Assembly: GCF_004135055.1 (NCBI RefSeq)
Contig: NZ_SDPL01000001.1
Location: forward strand, 1-62,307
DNA: 62,307 nucleotides
Direction of reading: 5' to 3'
DNA from: Agromyces binzhouensis
Lineage (GTDB): Bacteria; Actinomycetota; Actinomycetes; Actinomycetales; Microbacteriaceae
The position numbers and the translations under genes are program-made. Shown one piece after another: positions 22,889 through 32,456 of the stretch. Under the pieces are notes generated by a model that did not search any database, was not told the origin of the DNA, and saw nothing but the letters and a program-made list of their open reading frames with translations. The number at the start of each line of letters is the position of its first letter. Position 1 is the stretch's first letter.

Positions 22889-25860
22889 CCGGGTATTCCG
22901 AGAAGGACACGGTGCAGAACGGGCTCGTGCAGCTGCTTGTAGAGGCGGGCTGGACGTACGTGCCTGGTCACGCGCTTCCTCGCACAAAGCAGGAGGTGTT
23001 CGTGCAATCGGACCTGCGGGACGCGATCGAGCGGCTGAATCCTGCCCTCGTGGGCCGCACGGACGCGGTCCTCGCCGCGCTGCGGATCGTCGCGTTGTCG
23101 GCGGCATCCGACGGACTCATGGTCGCCAATCAGGCGTTCACGCGGCTGCTGCGCGGCGGTGGGACGGTGCTGATGCCGGACACGAACCATGACGAGCCGT
23201 ACCGCCTAATCGACTTCGAGCACCCGGAGCGGAACACGCTCATTGTCTCCGACGAGGTGAGCTATCAGGACGCCAGATTCGACGTCGTCCTATGGGTCAA
23301 CGGCATCCCGGTTGTGGTGGGAGAGACGAAGACGCCAGTGTCGACGTCTGTGACTTGGGTCGATGGTGCGAAGGACATCTACGGGGCGTACGAGGAGAAG
23401 TCGCCGGCGTTCTTCACCGCGAATCTGCTCTCGTTCGCCACCGAAGGAAAGGACTTCCGCTACGCGGGCGTGCGGACCCCTCTAGACCACTGGCACCGCT
23501 GGGGATCCGGCGACGTGCCCGCCACCATTGAAGGCTGGCCTCGCGTCCAGATGTCAGTCACTGGGCTCCTCACCCCGGTGGTAGTGCTGAACCTCGTCGA
23601 ACACTACGCCATGTACGAGAAGAAGCACTCCGATGGCGTCGTGCACACGATCAAGCTGCTGCCGCGGTACTTCCAATACGATGCGGTCGAAAAGATCGTC
23701 GCCCGCGCCACGACCGAGACTGGCAGCCGCGGACTGGTCTACCACACGCAAGGCTCCGGGAAGACGCTCACGATGTCCTGGGTGGCGACCCGCCTGTACT
23801 TCGATCCCCGGATGCATAGGCCGACGATCGTTGCCGTCGCCGACCGGACGCAGCTTGTCACCCAGACGTTTACCCAGTTTGCGTCCGCAGGCGTCCCCGA
23901 ACCGGTCAAATCGTCAAGCCTGGCGTCGCTCCAGTCCGCGCTGCGCCATGACGAACGGGGCATTATTGCGACAACCGTGCACAAATTCGCTGGCGCTGGT
24001 GTTCTCAGCGAACGGGCGAACATCGTTCTGCTCGTCGACGAGGCTCACCGCACTCAGGAGGGCTCGCTCGGCGCCGACATGCGGGCGGCGCTCCCTAACG
24101 CGCACCGGTACGGATTCACCGGCACACCCATTGCCGACCTCGACCGGAACACTTACCAGCTGTTCGGCGACGAGCGCGACGACGGGTGGGCACTCGGCAC
24201 GTATGACTCCGATCGCTCCATTGCCGACGGAACAACCGTGCCGATGCGGGTGATCCCGAGGCCCGTGAAGTTCGACATCGCCAAGGACGAGCTCGACCAG
24301 GCGTTCGACGCCCTCGCTGATGAGGAAGAGTTGACTGAGACGCAAAAGGAGGGATTCGCTCGGCGGGTAGCAAACGCACGTGCCATCTTCCACAATCCCG
24401 AGAGGATCGCAGCGGTCGCGGCAGACATCGTCGACCACTTCTATAGATCCATCGATCCGCTTGGGATGAAGGCGCAGATCGTCGTGGCTGACCAGGAGCT
24501 GTGCATCCTCTATAACGCCGCTCTCCGTAATGCATTAGCAGGGGCGGGCCGAGACGACGAGGTCGCCGTGGTGATCTCCGCGAAGGGCAAAGCCGAGTTC
24601 GAGTTCTATAAGCTCACGGAGGCCGAGGAAGAGGTGCTGCTGGACCGATTTCGCGATGAAGCCGACCCGCTGAAGTTCCTCATCGTCACTGCGAAGCTCG
24701 GCACGGGCTTCAACGCTCCTATCGAGGGGGTGCTCTACCTCGATAAGCCGTTGAAGCTGCACACACTATTCCAGACGATCACGCGCACCAACCGCCCGTG
24801 GAAGAACGCCGAGACCGGGTTCGCCAAGGCGTACGGCACTATCGTCGATTACGTCGGGCTCGGCGACGGATTCGCTCGCGCGATCGCCCCGTCCAATCCT
24901 GAGCACGCGCAGCGTCAGATCGACACGGAAGGTCTGCTGGGAACGCTCGGCCAGGCGCTGAAGGAGATGAGACGCCGATTCGTCGGAGTCCCCCGCGACA
25001 ACTCAATGGGATCGCTGCAGGTCGCGCTGGAGCGTGTCCCGGCTGACACCGAAGACCGGCAGGAGTTTCGGGCCGAGTTCCAACTGGCGCAGGGCCTGTG
25101 GGAAACGATATTCCCGGACGCCGCCCTCGATGACTGGTCTGAGGACTACCGCTGGTACGCGCAGGTCTACGCGGCTATCCCCGCGGGGACCGATGATGAT
25201 GACTTGCTGTGGGAGCGCCTCGGCCCGAAGACACGTGAACTCGTCCACTCGCACATGCGCAACGTTCGTGTTGACGACCGCAACATCGCCGTCGTGATCG
25301 CTGACGCTGACACGATCCGCCGCATGTCAGAATCGGGACGCCTGCCACCCGTCCCGACGGAGTACGAGGGGCAATCTGCCCAGGAGATTCTGGACTCGTT
25401 GACCGATCGGATTCGACGCCGGCTCGAAGGCGGCGATGACGAGGCAGCGCGGTACTCATCGATAGCAGAACGTCTCGACCAGCTCCGCCAGCGTGTGATC
25501 GCGACAGCCGAGGACTCGATCGACTTCCTAACCGCCCTGTTCGAAGTCGCCACCGAACTCACCGACGCGGAAGGCGAGGACGGCGACGGCGTCCTCACCG
25601 ATCTTCCCGACCCGAACGTCGGCATGCTCACCCGCATCTTCGAGGAGCACAAACCCGAAGGGATGACCGTGCTCGTCAGCCAGGTAGTGGCGGAGGTGGA
25701 TGTACTGGTCCGCCACGCGGTCCATCCAAACTGGGCGTCAAAGGACGCGTCGAAGAAGGAGATCCGCAGACAGCTGCGCCAACTGTTTCGTAAGTACAGG
25801 CTCCCCATTGCGGGCGAGCCGCTCGACTCGGCGTGGGCATACATCCTCAAGCACTACTGA
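22885..25860 (+). CDS. hsdR: Type I restriction endonuclease subunit HsdR
   Basis: 991 residues from GTG 22885. The N-terminal PD-(D/E)xK nuclease domain shows Asp in RFDVVLW (about 133) and ExK in VVVGETKTP (about 147-149). The SF2 translocase follows: Walker A HTQGSGKTLTM (about 288-298), DEAH in LLVDEAHRTQ (about 384-390), motif III TGTP (about 411) and motif VI-like ITRTNRP. A helical C-terminal region for docking ends the protein. All key residues seem intact, so the hsdMSR cassette is probably active. It sits between virB4- and virD4-type genes. Confidence 0.95.
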   Translation: MTGYSEKDTVQNGLVQLLVEAGWTYVPGHALPRTKQEVFVQSDLRDAIERLNPALVGRTDAVLAALRIVALSAASDGLMVANQAFTRLLRGGGTVLMPDTNHDEPYRLIDFEHPERNTLIVSDEVSYQDARFDVVLWVNGIPVVVGETKTPVSTSVTWVDGAKDIYGAYEEKSPAFFTANLLSFATEGKDFRYAGVRTPLDHWHRWGSGDVPATIEGWPRVQMSVTGLLTPVVVLNLVEHYAMYEKKHSDGVVHTIKLLPRYFQYDAVEKIVARATTETGSRGLVYHTQGSGKTLTMSWVATRLYFDPRMHRPTIVAVADRTQLVTQTFTQFASAGVPEPVKSSSLASLQSALRHDERGIIATTVHKFAGAGVLSERANIVLLVDEAHRTQEGSLGADMRAALPNAHRYGFTGTPIADLDRNTYQLFGDERDDGWALGTYDSDRSIADGTTVPMRVIPRPVKFDIAKDELDQAFDALADEEELTETQKEGFARRVANARAIFHNPERIAAVAADIVDHFYRSIDPLGMKAQIVVADQELCILYNAALRNALAGAGRDDEVAVVISAKGKAEFEFYKLTEAEEEVLLDRFRDEADPLKFLIVTAKLGTGFNAPIEGVLYLDKPLKLHTLFQTITRTNRPWKNAETGFAKAYGTIVDYVGLGDGFARAIAPSNPEHAQRQIDTEGLLGTLGQALKEMRRRFVGVPRDNSMGSLQVALERVPADTEDRQEFRAEFQLAQGLWETIFPDAALDDWSEDYRWYAQVYAAIPAGTDDDDLLWERLGPKTRELVHSHMRNVRVDDRNIAVVIADADTIRRMSESGRLPPVPTEYEGQSAQEILDSLTDRIRRRLEGGDDEAARYSSIAERLDQLRQRVIATAEDSIDFLTALFEVATELTDAEGEDGDGVLTDLPDPNVGMLTRIFEEHKPEGMTVLVSQVVAEVDVLVRHAVHPNWASKDASKKEIRRQLRQLFRKYRLPIAGEPLDSAWAYILKHY

Positions 25861-25932
25861 GTTATGGAACGCAGCACGAAGTGTGGCGATGATCGGGGCC
25901 GCTCGATTGACCCCTGATCGATATCGCCCTAG

Positions 25933-26178
25933 GGGCGGTCGTGGCCGCAATGGGTTGGTGGGGTTCGGATAGAAGGAGCTCATTCTTCAACCTCATGCAG
26001 AGGACGTTGCCGGGGCGCTGGTGCGCACCACGATCGATTTCGGCGCTGGACGTTCAAGGTTTCACGGCAGCTCATCGAAGGCGCTCCGACGGACACGGCC
26101 TCGTTTGTTGATCGATTGGATCGTCAGGTGAGTCAGCAGCTTCAGGTTCCCGTGAGAATGGCGGATCTGCTCAAGTGA
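25933..26178 (+). pseudogene. Headless coding-like fragment
   Basis: One frame is open for 82 codons up to a TGA at 26176-26178, without an ATG, GTG or TTG until very near the end. The translated tail has coding character (FRRWTFKVSRQLIEGAPTD, then SFVDRLDRQVSQQLQ). It may be the 3' end of a gene cut when the hsd cassette inserted. The source family was not recognised. Confidence 0.35.
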
Positions 26179-26206
26179 GGCGTCCGCTCAGCATCCGAAG
26201 CTGCCG

Positions 26207-26326
26207 TCAAACTCGGCTAGACAGTACGCGCAGATCGCAGCCCCGGCAGGTGCAGATGCCATGGTCAAGCACGCACCTAGTGCCGCAGGCCGGGCAATCC
26301 GGCTCTGTGGAGAGGAAGTCGTCCAT
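26207..26326 (-). CDS. Possible 39-residue zinc-ribbon-like peptide
   Basis: From ATG 26326 the reverse strand encodes MDDFLSTEPDCPACGT and then RCVLDHGICTCRGCDLR. The CPxC and CxCxxC spacing looks like a small zinc ribbon. The upstream ribosome site is weak. Tiny Cys-rich ORFs of this kind occur in actinobacterial genomes, but the function is unknown and the call rests on the Cys pattern alone. A longer in-frame version exists upstream, but its extra part looks noncoding. Confidence 0.4.
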   Translation of the reverse strand: MDDFLSTEPDCPACGTRCVLDHGICTCRGCDLRVLSSRV

Positions 26327-26466
26327 CCTGCGAGCGTAGGCGTCAGCGGACACGCGCGCTCGTCGCTGTCCACATGATCGGCGGAACACCGCGAGTGGAC
26401 CGCGCACCTGTGTGTCGAAAGGTTGCGCTTCGCGCGTGCTTGCAAGTATCTCGCTAGCGTTGGGCT

Positions 26467-27342
26467 GTGACTGACAAGCCCCCACGCGCCCGCCGCGTGG
26501 TTCGCGGAACATGGGCCGCCCATGTCAGGAAGATGGCGGCATTCCTCAGGGCGGACCCCCGCTGGACGATCGGCACGGCAATCAGCACGGCAATCGGCGC
26601 GGCAGCGCTCGTGGTAGCGATCTCTGTTGCGCTTGCATCATCCAACACTTCTGCCGGCCAGCAGGATGCCATCGACGTCGGCGACAAAGGCCCCCCACCA
26701 GTTGCAGCGCCGACGGATGACCCGGGCGCGACTCCCCCATCCGACGACTACGACGGCGGATGGGGCCCGGATCGAGAGGTTTTTACCACCGCAAATCCTG
26801 CCGGTTATGTCGCGCTCAACTCCATCACCGACAACCCTGTGCACGGCGACGAGCGCAACTTCGTCCAAGTGCGGCAAGCAGGAGCGCCTAACGAGACCTA
26901 CTCGGACGTGATCCGCGGTGGACCTGGTACCGAGTACGTCGTCTACGCGTGGGTTGCGAATAATGTGGCGGACAACTTTGCAAGCCCAGTTGCCACGTTG
27001 CGTGGCCTACGAGCGCGAGTCATTCTGAACTCTGGATCGAACGAGCATGTGATCGGTGTGGCCATTTCGGCCGACAATGCGACGGCGGTGTGGGATGGCG
27101 CAACAATTTTCACTCGTGAATCGTCAGCGCTTGAGTACGTCGACGGGAGTGCCTGGTTTCATACCAACCCCGACGGCGGTTTCGCTCTAGCCGACGACCC
27201 TACGACGGCGAAGGGCGCGCTGCTGGGACAGCACTTTGCCGACGGCGAACTTCCAGTGGGGCGCGATAGCGACGGTGAGTACCTTGGCCACGGCTACCTG
27301 ACGTTCAGAGTGAAGATGGTCGAGGTACAGGGGGCAGGTTGA
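26467..27342 (+). CDS. Membrane-anchored extracytoplasmic protein of unknown function
   Basis: 291 residues from GTG 26467. A basic N-terminus, one membrane segment (IGTAISTAIGAAALVVAISVALA, about 35-57), an acidic/Pro linker, and a C-terminal domain (about 100-290) rich in beta-strand patterns (RNFVQVRQAG; YVVYAWVANNVADNF; ARVILNSGSN; GYLTFRVKMVEV) that suggests a secreted beta-sandwich. No family was recognised. It lies between the hsd cassette and the coupling-protein gene and may be an envelope protein shaping mating or exclusion, which is speculation. Confidence 0.7.
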   Translation: MTDKPPRARRVVRGTWAAHVRKMAAFLRADPRWTIGTAISTAIGAAALVVAISVALASSNTSAGQQDAIDVGDKGPPPVAAPTDDPGATPPSDDYDGGWGPDREVFTTANPAGYVALNSITDNPVHGDERNFVQVRQAGAPNETYSDVIRGGPGTEYVVYAWVANNVADNFASPVATLRGLRARVILNSGSNEHVIGVAISADNATAVWDGATIFTRESSALEYVDGSAWFHTNPDGGFALADDPTTAKGALLGQHFADGELPVGRDSDGEYLGHGYLTFRVKMVEVQGAG

Positions 27343-27462
27343 AGTGGGCGATCGCCGATCTCGGAGGATCGCTGCTTCGGATTGGGCGCTATCGGTACGG
27401 CTGTCCAAGCACCGACTAATCGCGGTCGCTAACGTCATGCGTGTCGTGTTACTCGTGTGGCA

Positions 27463-28056
27463 TCAAAGTCGCTGCGCCGCAACGTACGCCTTGTGCACGC
27501 GCTCAGCTGCCTCACGCAGACGCACACTGCGCCCGCCGAGCCGTTCGCCACGTAGCTCGCCGACGTAGAGGATCGATTCGCCCTCTCGAAGGATCCGGAC
27601 GGCTCCATACGCGCGACCGGACGAGTCGACCATTGTCCAGACGCCAGGTGTCCGCTCCTCCGCGCTAAGGAGGGGATGCCACTCGACGCCGTGATCATGG
27701 GTCCTGACCATCGTGCCCTCCTGGTGCTGAGCCGCGATAGCGGCTTGGTACTCGTCCCACACGCACTCGGCCGCGAGGCGCAGCTCGTCGGCCGGGAAGT
27801 AGCCGATGAACACTCGAGCTGCGGCGTCCGGCGCCCACGTTTCTGCGCGGAGAAGCGATCGCGGCGGGGTCGATCGCTGAACCATGCGAATCACCGCGAT
27901 GCGTCGCGACCCGTCGAACTGAAGCCACTCGCCTCGCTGGACGGTGCGCAGTTTCGGTTGCCAGTAACGCAATCGGGCCGGCTCCTCGGGAAGGTGTGGA
28001 GCGCGCCGGCCCGCGCGATGAGCCAAGTTTACGACGGCGACACCCGGCGCGACCAC
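27463..28056 (-). CDS. Hypothetical ICE protein
   Basis: 197 residues from a GTG at 28056, read against the coupling-protein gene, with only 46 bp between their starts. No domain recognised. The C-terminal half (WTMVDSSGRAYGAVRILREGES; LYVGELRGERLGG) has regular strands and normal codon use, supporting a real gene. An internal ATG (MVQRSTPPRS) is an alternative start. A 12-bp perfect palindrome TCACCTTGGTGA (28075-28086) in the divergent gap may be an operator for either gene. Confidence 0.55.
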   Translation of the reverse strand: MVAPGVAVVNLAHRAGRRAPHLPEEPARLRYWQPKLRTVQRGEWLQFDGSRRIAVIRMVQRSTPPRSLLRAETWAPDAAARVFIGYFPADELRLAAECVWDEYQAAIAAQHQEGTMVRTHDHGVEWHPLLSAEERTPGVWTMVDSSGRAYGAVRILREGESILYVGELRGERLGGRSVRLREAAERVHKAYVAAQRL

Positions 28057-28102
28057 GGTGCGCCGGCCTCGGGATCACCTTGGTGACCGAGAGGAGCTAC
28101 CG

Positions 28103-29884
28103 ATGCGATCACCGGATTCATGGCGCGCAAACATGGCACTCGCGACCGTCGCCATCGCTGCCGCCCTGGTTGCCATTCAGGCCGGAGTGGTCTTCGCGCT
28201 GGCGACGTTCACGTCGACCGCCTCCCCCAGACTCACAGTGTGGGAACTGCTGGGTCTCTACGGACAGCCTGACCCGACATCCGTCACGACGCAGCCGGTA
28301 TCAGCGCTCGTGCACTGGGCACTCGTGACAGCAATCGTCGCCGGCATCGTCATGTGTGCTTCGTACTGGAACTCACGCCGGCGCGGATCGGCGAAGACCG
28401 AGACTCTTCGCAAAGGAACCGCCCGGCGAGCAGAACTCGCGAGGCACGCGGGCGCCGATCAACTCGTCGCCCGTGCGCGCACCCTCCGCCCGTCCGTCGA
28501 CGTGAAGGCCGCACGCCCCGGGGACGTCGGCTACTGCATCGGCCGCTCGCATCGTCTGCCGATCTGGATGAGCGTCGAGGACTCGGCGATCCTCGTCGGG
28601 CCGTCGCGGTCGGGCAAGGGGTTCAACTTCATCGTGCCCATGCTCACTAAGGCGATGGGCGCGGTCGTGACGACATCCACTCGCGCGGACAACCTTCTCC
28701 TGACGATGGAGCATCGCAAGCGAACGGGCGGGCCCGTGTTCGTCTTCGACCCCAACGGTGTCACAGCCGGCGCCGGGAACCAGCTGCGCTGGTCGCCGCT
28801 CGACGGGGCGGAAGACCTCGACGTCGCCATGCGGCGCCTCGCGTCGCTCATTCCCGGTGACGGGTTCGAGGGAGTTCAGAACGCCGGTTATTGGGAAGCG
28901 ACGTCGAAGAAGATCATTCTCGCGCTGTTCCACGCCGCCGCGCTCGACGGCCGTACGATCGAGGACTTCTGGCGATGGATGAGCGACCCGAACCTCGCGA
29001 AGACCGAAGCGCTCGACATCCTCAACAGCTCCCCCGACGCCGACCGAGCTACCGCGCGGTCTCTCAACGCCGTACTCGCCGGCAGCCCCGAGCAGCGCGG
29101 CAACGACTGGGCGGCGGCATACGCGGATGTCGCGTACATGGCGTCGCCGAAGGTGCGGTTGTCGATGAGCCCCAACGAGGATGATGCGGTGTTCGACCCG
29201 TTCGACTTCATCATGTCGCGCGGGACGCTCTACCTGATCGGGGATGCCGCGGCCGCGGCAGCCTTCGAACCGCTCGTCGTCGCACTGGTCGAGGAGATCT
29301 CCGCGGTCGCTCAGGGTATAGCTGGCGCGTCGCCCGGTGCGCGGCTGGATCCGCCAGTGCAGTTCATCCTCGACGAAGCGGCGAACTTCAAGATCCCGAC
29401 GTTGCCGAAGCTCATCAGCTACAGCGGTGGGTCGGGGCTAACGGTCATCGTGGTGCTGCAGTCGATCTCGCAGGCTGAGATGGCGTGGGGACGAGAGGGC
29501 GCCCGAGCAATGTGGGGCGCGGCGAGCCTCAAGATCGTGCTCCCCGGTGGATCCGATCCATCCGATCTCAAAGATCTCGAGACGCTCGTCGGTGAGGTCG
29601 AACTCGAGCGTCGCTCGTACTCCACATCGGAGAGCGGCGTCTCACGCCAGTACGCGCGCGAGGAGAAGCGAGTGCTGCGGGCGAGCGAGATCCGAACCCT
29701 GCCATTCGGCACCGCGCTCGTATTCTTCCGGCAGCTCAAGCCCGCGATCGTGAAGCTCTCACCCTGGATCAAGCTGCCGATCGCCGAACAGCTCGAGCGT
29801 GACCGCGAGCTCGTTGCCGCGCGTCTGAAGGCCGCAAGCCCGTATGCCGCGCGGCTCCACGCATGGAACAGGTCGATTGTCTGA
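28103..29884 (+). CDS. Type IV coupling protein (VirD4/TraG family)
   Basis: 593 residues from ATG 28103 (GAGGAG 8 nt upstream). Two N-terminal membrane segments (ATVAIAAALVAIQAGVVFAL; LVTAIVAGIVMCASYW) precede the ATPase. Walker A GPSRSGKG (about 165-172), then TTSTRADNLLLT, and Walker B VQFILDEAANFKIPTLP (about 420) match the TraG/VirD4 T4SS-DNA-transfer family. The motif YSGGSGLTVIVVLQS follows as in TraG. It couples the relaxosome to the mating channel. It is separated from virB4 by the hsd cassette, probably a later insertion. Confidence 0.93.
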   Translation: MRSPDSWRANMALATVAIAAALVAIQAGVVFALATFTSTASPRLTVWELLGLYGQPDPTSVTTQPVSALVHWALVTAIVAGIVMCASYWNSRRRGSAKTETLRKGTARRAELARHAGADQLVARARTLRPSVDVKAARPGDVGYCIGRSHRLPIWMSVEDSAILVGPSRSGKGFNFIVPMLTKAMGAVVTTSTRADNLLLTMEHRKRTGGPVFVFDPNGVTAGAGNQLRWSPLDGAEDLDVAMRRLASLIPGDGFEGVQNAGYWEATSKKIILALFHAAALDGRTIEDFWRWMSDPNLAKTEALDILNSSPDADRATARSLNAVLAGSPEQRGNDWAAAYADVAYMASPKVRLSMSPNEDDAVFDPFDFIMSRGTLYLIGDAAAAAAFEPLVVALVEEISAVAQGIAGASPGARLDPPVQFILDEAANFKIPTLPKLISYSGGSGLTVIVVLQSISQAEMAWGREGARAMWGAASLKIVLPGGSDPSDLKDLETLVGEVELERRSYSTSESGVSRQYAREEKRVLRASEIRTLPFGTALVFFRQLKPAIVKLSPWIKLPIAEQLERDRELVAARLKAASPYAARLHAWNRSIV

Positions 29885-30032
29885 GCTCTAAGGCGCGCGT
29901 GCTTCGCACCCGAGGCGCCGGCCTTCGAGTCCCTACAGGGGGGCACTCAGTCATCGCGACCCGTCCAATGATGCCCTAGACATCGAACTCGGCATACCTG
30001 CAGACGACGCGGCTCAGTCAGCTGGTGCGCGC

Positions 30033-31076
30033 CTAGCGGCTTGCCGCCGTCGGCGGCGGGGACGTCGATGGCAAGAGGGTGACATCGGCGATCGCCCAAA
30101 CGAACCGATTCTCGTGGCGTCGCCATTTCGGGTCCCCAGCAGGCTCCTCGCGTTCACTGATCACAGCCTTGGCGCAGATGTAGCGAACCTCACCATTGGA
30201 GCCGCTGATCTCCACGTCAGCCTTCCATTGGGTGGAGGCCACCCCCGTGAGACTGACACCTGTGTCGCCCCAGTAGAGAAGCACGTAATCCAACGACTGT
30301 GCTGTGTCGGCCAAACACTTGAACTCTGCTTGTTTCGCCTCGGAAACCCTCGGGTCCTTGGAAGCCAAGTCGGTGAACGCGATCAACCGGAGCAGCAGGG
30401 TTTCCTTTGCTCGCATCGAAGATGCCGAAGCGTCGGCGGTTACCGTAACTGTGTTCGCATCCTTGGGGACGACGCTCAGGTCGAGCGAAGGCTTCTCCCG
30501 AACGCTGAGGTTGGCAGTACCAACTACGACGGCGACGCTCACGCCCACCAAGGCCACACCCGCGCCGATGGCAAGCACCCATCTTGTCGCCGTTGCCCTG
30601 GGCCATAGGAGTGCGATCGATGCGGCGACGCCCCCGACCAGAGTCGCGATGACGGCCCAAGCGAACGCTTCCGGCGCGTTCCTGATGAGCCTGGTCAGGA
30701 GATCGCCTTGAATGCCGAGCGCAGCGAGCACGGCGATCAGCAATCCGAAGTACGCCAGCGCGGCAACCCGCACCGCGTTCATGAATTCAGCGGTGGGAGG
30801 CTCGCCCTTGGCACCGTTGAGGCTACCCGACTCCACCTTCTCGCTCGCCGTCCCTTTTCTCGTTGGCGGGGAATCCTTCTTCGCGCCCTCTTCCGGCTCC
30901 TTTGCCACTGGTGGTTCGGTCGGAGCAGCCTTCGTGCGGCGTAAGCGAACGCGAATCGCTGCGAGGACTGCGATCGCCACAAGGGCGACGAACGTCTGCC
31001 CGCGGACATGCGCGGATCCCGGATTCGCCGTCGCGGCTCGTTGCCCCGAGCCCACAGATCGCGGAGCGCCCATCAT
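30033..31076 (-). CDS. Multi-TM hypothetical membrane protein
   Basis: 347 residues; GGGGGAAGG lies just before the ATG pair at 31076/31073. One N-terminal membrane segment (FVALVAIAVLAAIRV), a charged linker rich in Glu/Lys/Pro, then three more hydrophobic segments (VAALAYFGLLIAVLAALGI; AFAWAVIATLVGGVAASIALL; WVLAIGAGVALVGVSVAVVVG) precede a C-terminal domain of about 150 residues that is probably extracytoplasmic. No family recognised. It is a single gene read against its neighbours, cargo of the ICE. Nothing obvious in the 148-bp gap after the coupling protein. Confidence 0.65.
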   Translation of the reverse strand: MMGAPRSVGSGQRAATANPGSAHVRGQTFVALVAIAVLAAIRVRLRRTKAAPTEPPVAKEPEEGAKKDSPPTRKGTASEKVESGSLNGAKGEPPTAEFMNAVRVAALAYFGLLIAVLAALGIQGDLLTRLIRNAPEAFAWAVIATLVGGVAASIALLWPRATATRWVLAIGAGVALVGVSVAVVVGTANLSVREKPSLDLSVVPKDANTVTVTADASASSMRAKETLLLRLIAFTDLASKDPRVSEAKQAEFKCLADTAQSLDYVLLYWGDTGVSLTGVASTQWKADVEISGSNGEVRYICAKAVISEREEPAGDPKWRRHENRFVWAIADVTLLPSTSPPPTAASR

Positions 31077-31290
31077 GCCTTCCCCCGGGCCTGAGCGGTT
31101 CTCAATCGGAGGATACTCTCACTCCTCCTATTGATCTATTCCTCAGAAATGAGGACAAGTCAGCACCTGCAGTTCTTCGGACGGCCCTACCTCGACGAAT
31201 ACCGCGCTCGCGCACGCCGATCGCTGCGCGACGGGTGGCATCAGAAGGGTGAGGTCGGCACCCGCTGGCCATGACGGGAGTCGAAGATTC

Positions 31291-31740
31291 ATGGCAACGA
31301 CGAAGGAGAACATCCCGCTCAAGGGGCGGCTGGTCACCAATCCGGAGCGATTGGACCACGAGAACGGTCCGAAGATCCGCTTCCGATTCGTGGAGGAGGA
31401 CTACAACCGTGAGAACGGGCAGCTCGTCCGGGACGAGAACGGCTACCCCGTCGTGTCGAACATCGCGTTCCACGACGCCGTCGTCTGGCATGAGCCGCTC
31501 GCCGAGCGGATCGCGAGCACCCTCCGCTCCGGTGACGCCTTCGTCGCGACGGGTGACCTGAAGTTCTCGACGTACGAGGACAAGGACGGCAACACCCGTC
31601 CGTCGCATGAGTTCGCGCTCCGCGCGATCGGTGCCGACCTCGCCAGCGGGCGTGTGGTGATCGATCGCGCTCCGAAGGCAGCGACCGTGACGGGGGAACA
31701 GCAACTCGCTCCAGAACAGACACGTCACCTCGCACGGTGA
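31291..31740 (+). CDS. ssb: Single-stranded DNA-binding protein
   Basis: 149 residues from ATG 31291. The OB-fold signature is visible in strands KGRLVTNPERLD, KIRFRFVEEDY, NIAFHDAVVWHEPLAERI and GDAFVATGDLKFSTYEDKDG. It lacks a classical acidic SSB tail (ends HLAR), as do many element-encoded SSBs. It probably coats transferred DNA in the recipient. A strong hairpin terminator follows at once. Confidence 0.85.
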   Translation: MATTKENIPLKGRLVTNPERLDHENGPKIRFRFVEEDYNRENGQLVRDENGYPVVSNIAFHDAVVWHEPLAERIASTLRSGDAFVATGDLKFSTYEDKDGNTRPSHEFALRAIGADLASGRVVIDRAPKAATVTGEQQLAPEQTRHLAR

Positions 31741-31747
31741 CCCCATG

Positions 31748-31776
31748 GGCGGCCTCCGCGTCACGCGGAGGCCGCC
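31748..31776 (+). terminator. Hairpin terminator after ssb
   Basis: Perfect 14-bp inverted repeat: 31748-31761 (starts GGCGGCCTCC) and 31763-31776 (ends GGAGGCCGCC) around a single central C; as RNA about 12 bp of stem with a 5-nt loop. No T-tract. It starts 8 bp after the ssb stop. Confidence 0.8.
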
Positions 31777-31803
31777 ATCGACTTCAGCTGAGAGGACAAC
31801 GCG

Positions 31804-32346
31804 ATGCAGGGTCCCGAGTTCGCGGAGCAGTCCGCAGCATCCGCCCCCGATTCGCCATCAAGCTCGCACGTCCGCCGCGGCGTCCTTCTTCCGCCGGCAA
31901 GGGCAGGGATCGTCGAAACCAAAGGGAACGGATACGACTTCATAGCCGCGAACGAGCGGGCGGGATGGCGCGCCGTCCCCGACTGGGGCAGAAACGGTTG
32001 GGACCTGGGCCGGTGGCCCACTGCAATCGTCATGGCCTCGGACGAGCATCGCCGTCCGCGGGCGCTCGTCTACCTCGAGGGGGACCTGGAGGCTCGAGAG
32101 TTCGACACCGCCGATGAGCGCACGCGGTTCGTCGACGATGTCGCCGAGGAGCTCTGGCGCGCCGGGGAAGCGGACGGCCCTCGCGATGTCGCCGCGTATC
32201 CGGCCGGCGAGCTGCCTCCCGAATACCGCGGGCCAGTCCCGCGAGCGCAGGGGTCACCGGCTGCGGGGACCGTCGGCCCGTCGACGACATCCGTGCCCTC
32301 CGTGCACGAGGCACCATCCACCGCACGCTCCGTCGGGCGGCGCTGA
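31804..32346 (+). CDS. ICE protein with AGW-VP/REFD C-terminal domain
   Basis: 180 residues. The middle segment (about 45-105: ANERAGWRAVPDWGRNGWD, then ALVYLEGDLEAREFDTADER) is shared with the C-terminus of the protein at 32723, where the matching features are ANVRAGWCVVPSR and GPEVREFDSAEAR. Ends are low-complexity. The shared module is unnamed as far as I can tell. The gene opens a rightward three-gene run between ssb and the relaxase operon. Confidence 0.65.
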   Translation: MQGPEFAEQSAASAPDSPSSSHVRRGVLLPPARAGIVETKGNGYDFIAANERAGWRAVPDWGRNGWDLGRWPTAIVMASDEHRRPRALVYLEGDLEAREFDTADERTRFVDDVAEELWRAGEADGPRDVAAYPAGELPPEYRGPVPRAQGSPAAGTVGPSTTSVPSVHEAPSTARSVGRR

Positions 32347-32456
32347 CGCCTCCGACGTTCCTCAGATCGGGCAGCCATCCACAGATCGCACCGCTCTCCG
32401 GCCCTATCGCGACACCGTCCATACCTTCAAACGCACGGCCGAAAGGACCGACCCCA

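Larger units (their letters stand above)
25861..26466. other. Intergenic region after hsdR with gene debris
   Basis: About 600 bp holding a headless reading frame (25933-26178) and a possible tiny zinc-binding ORF on the reverse strand (26207-26326), described separately. CGCCC-TA-GGGGCG at about 25925-25938 is a weak hairpin that may terminate hsdR. The rest shows nothing recognisable. It looks like the right-hand scar of the restriction cassette. Confidence 0.5.
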
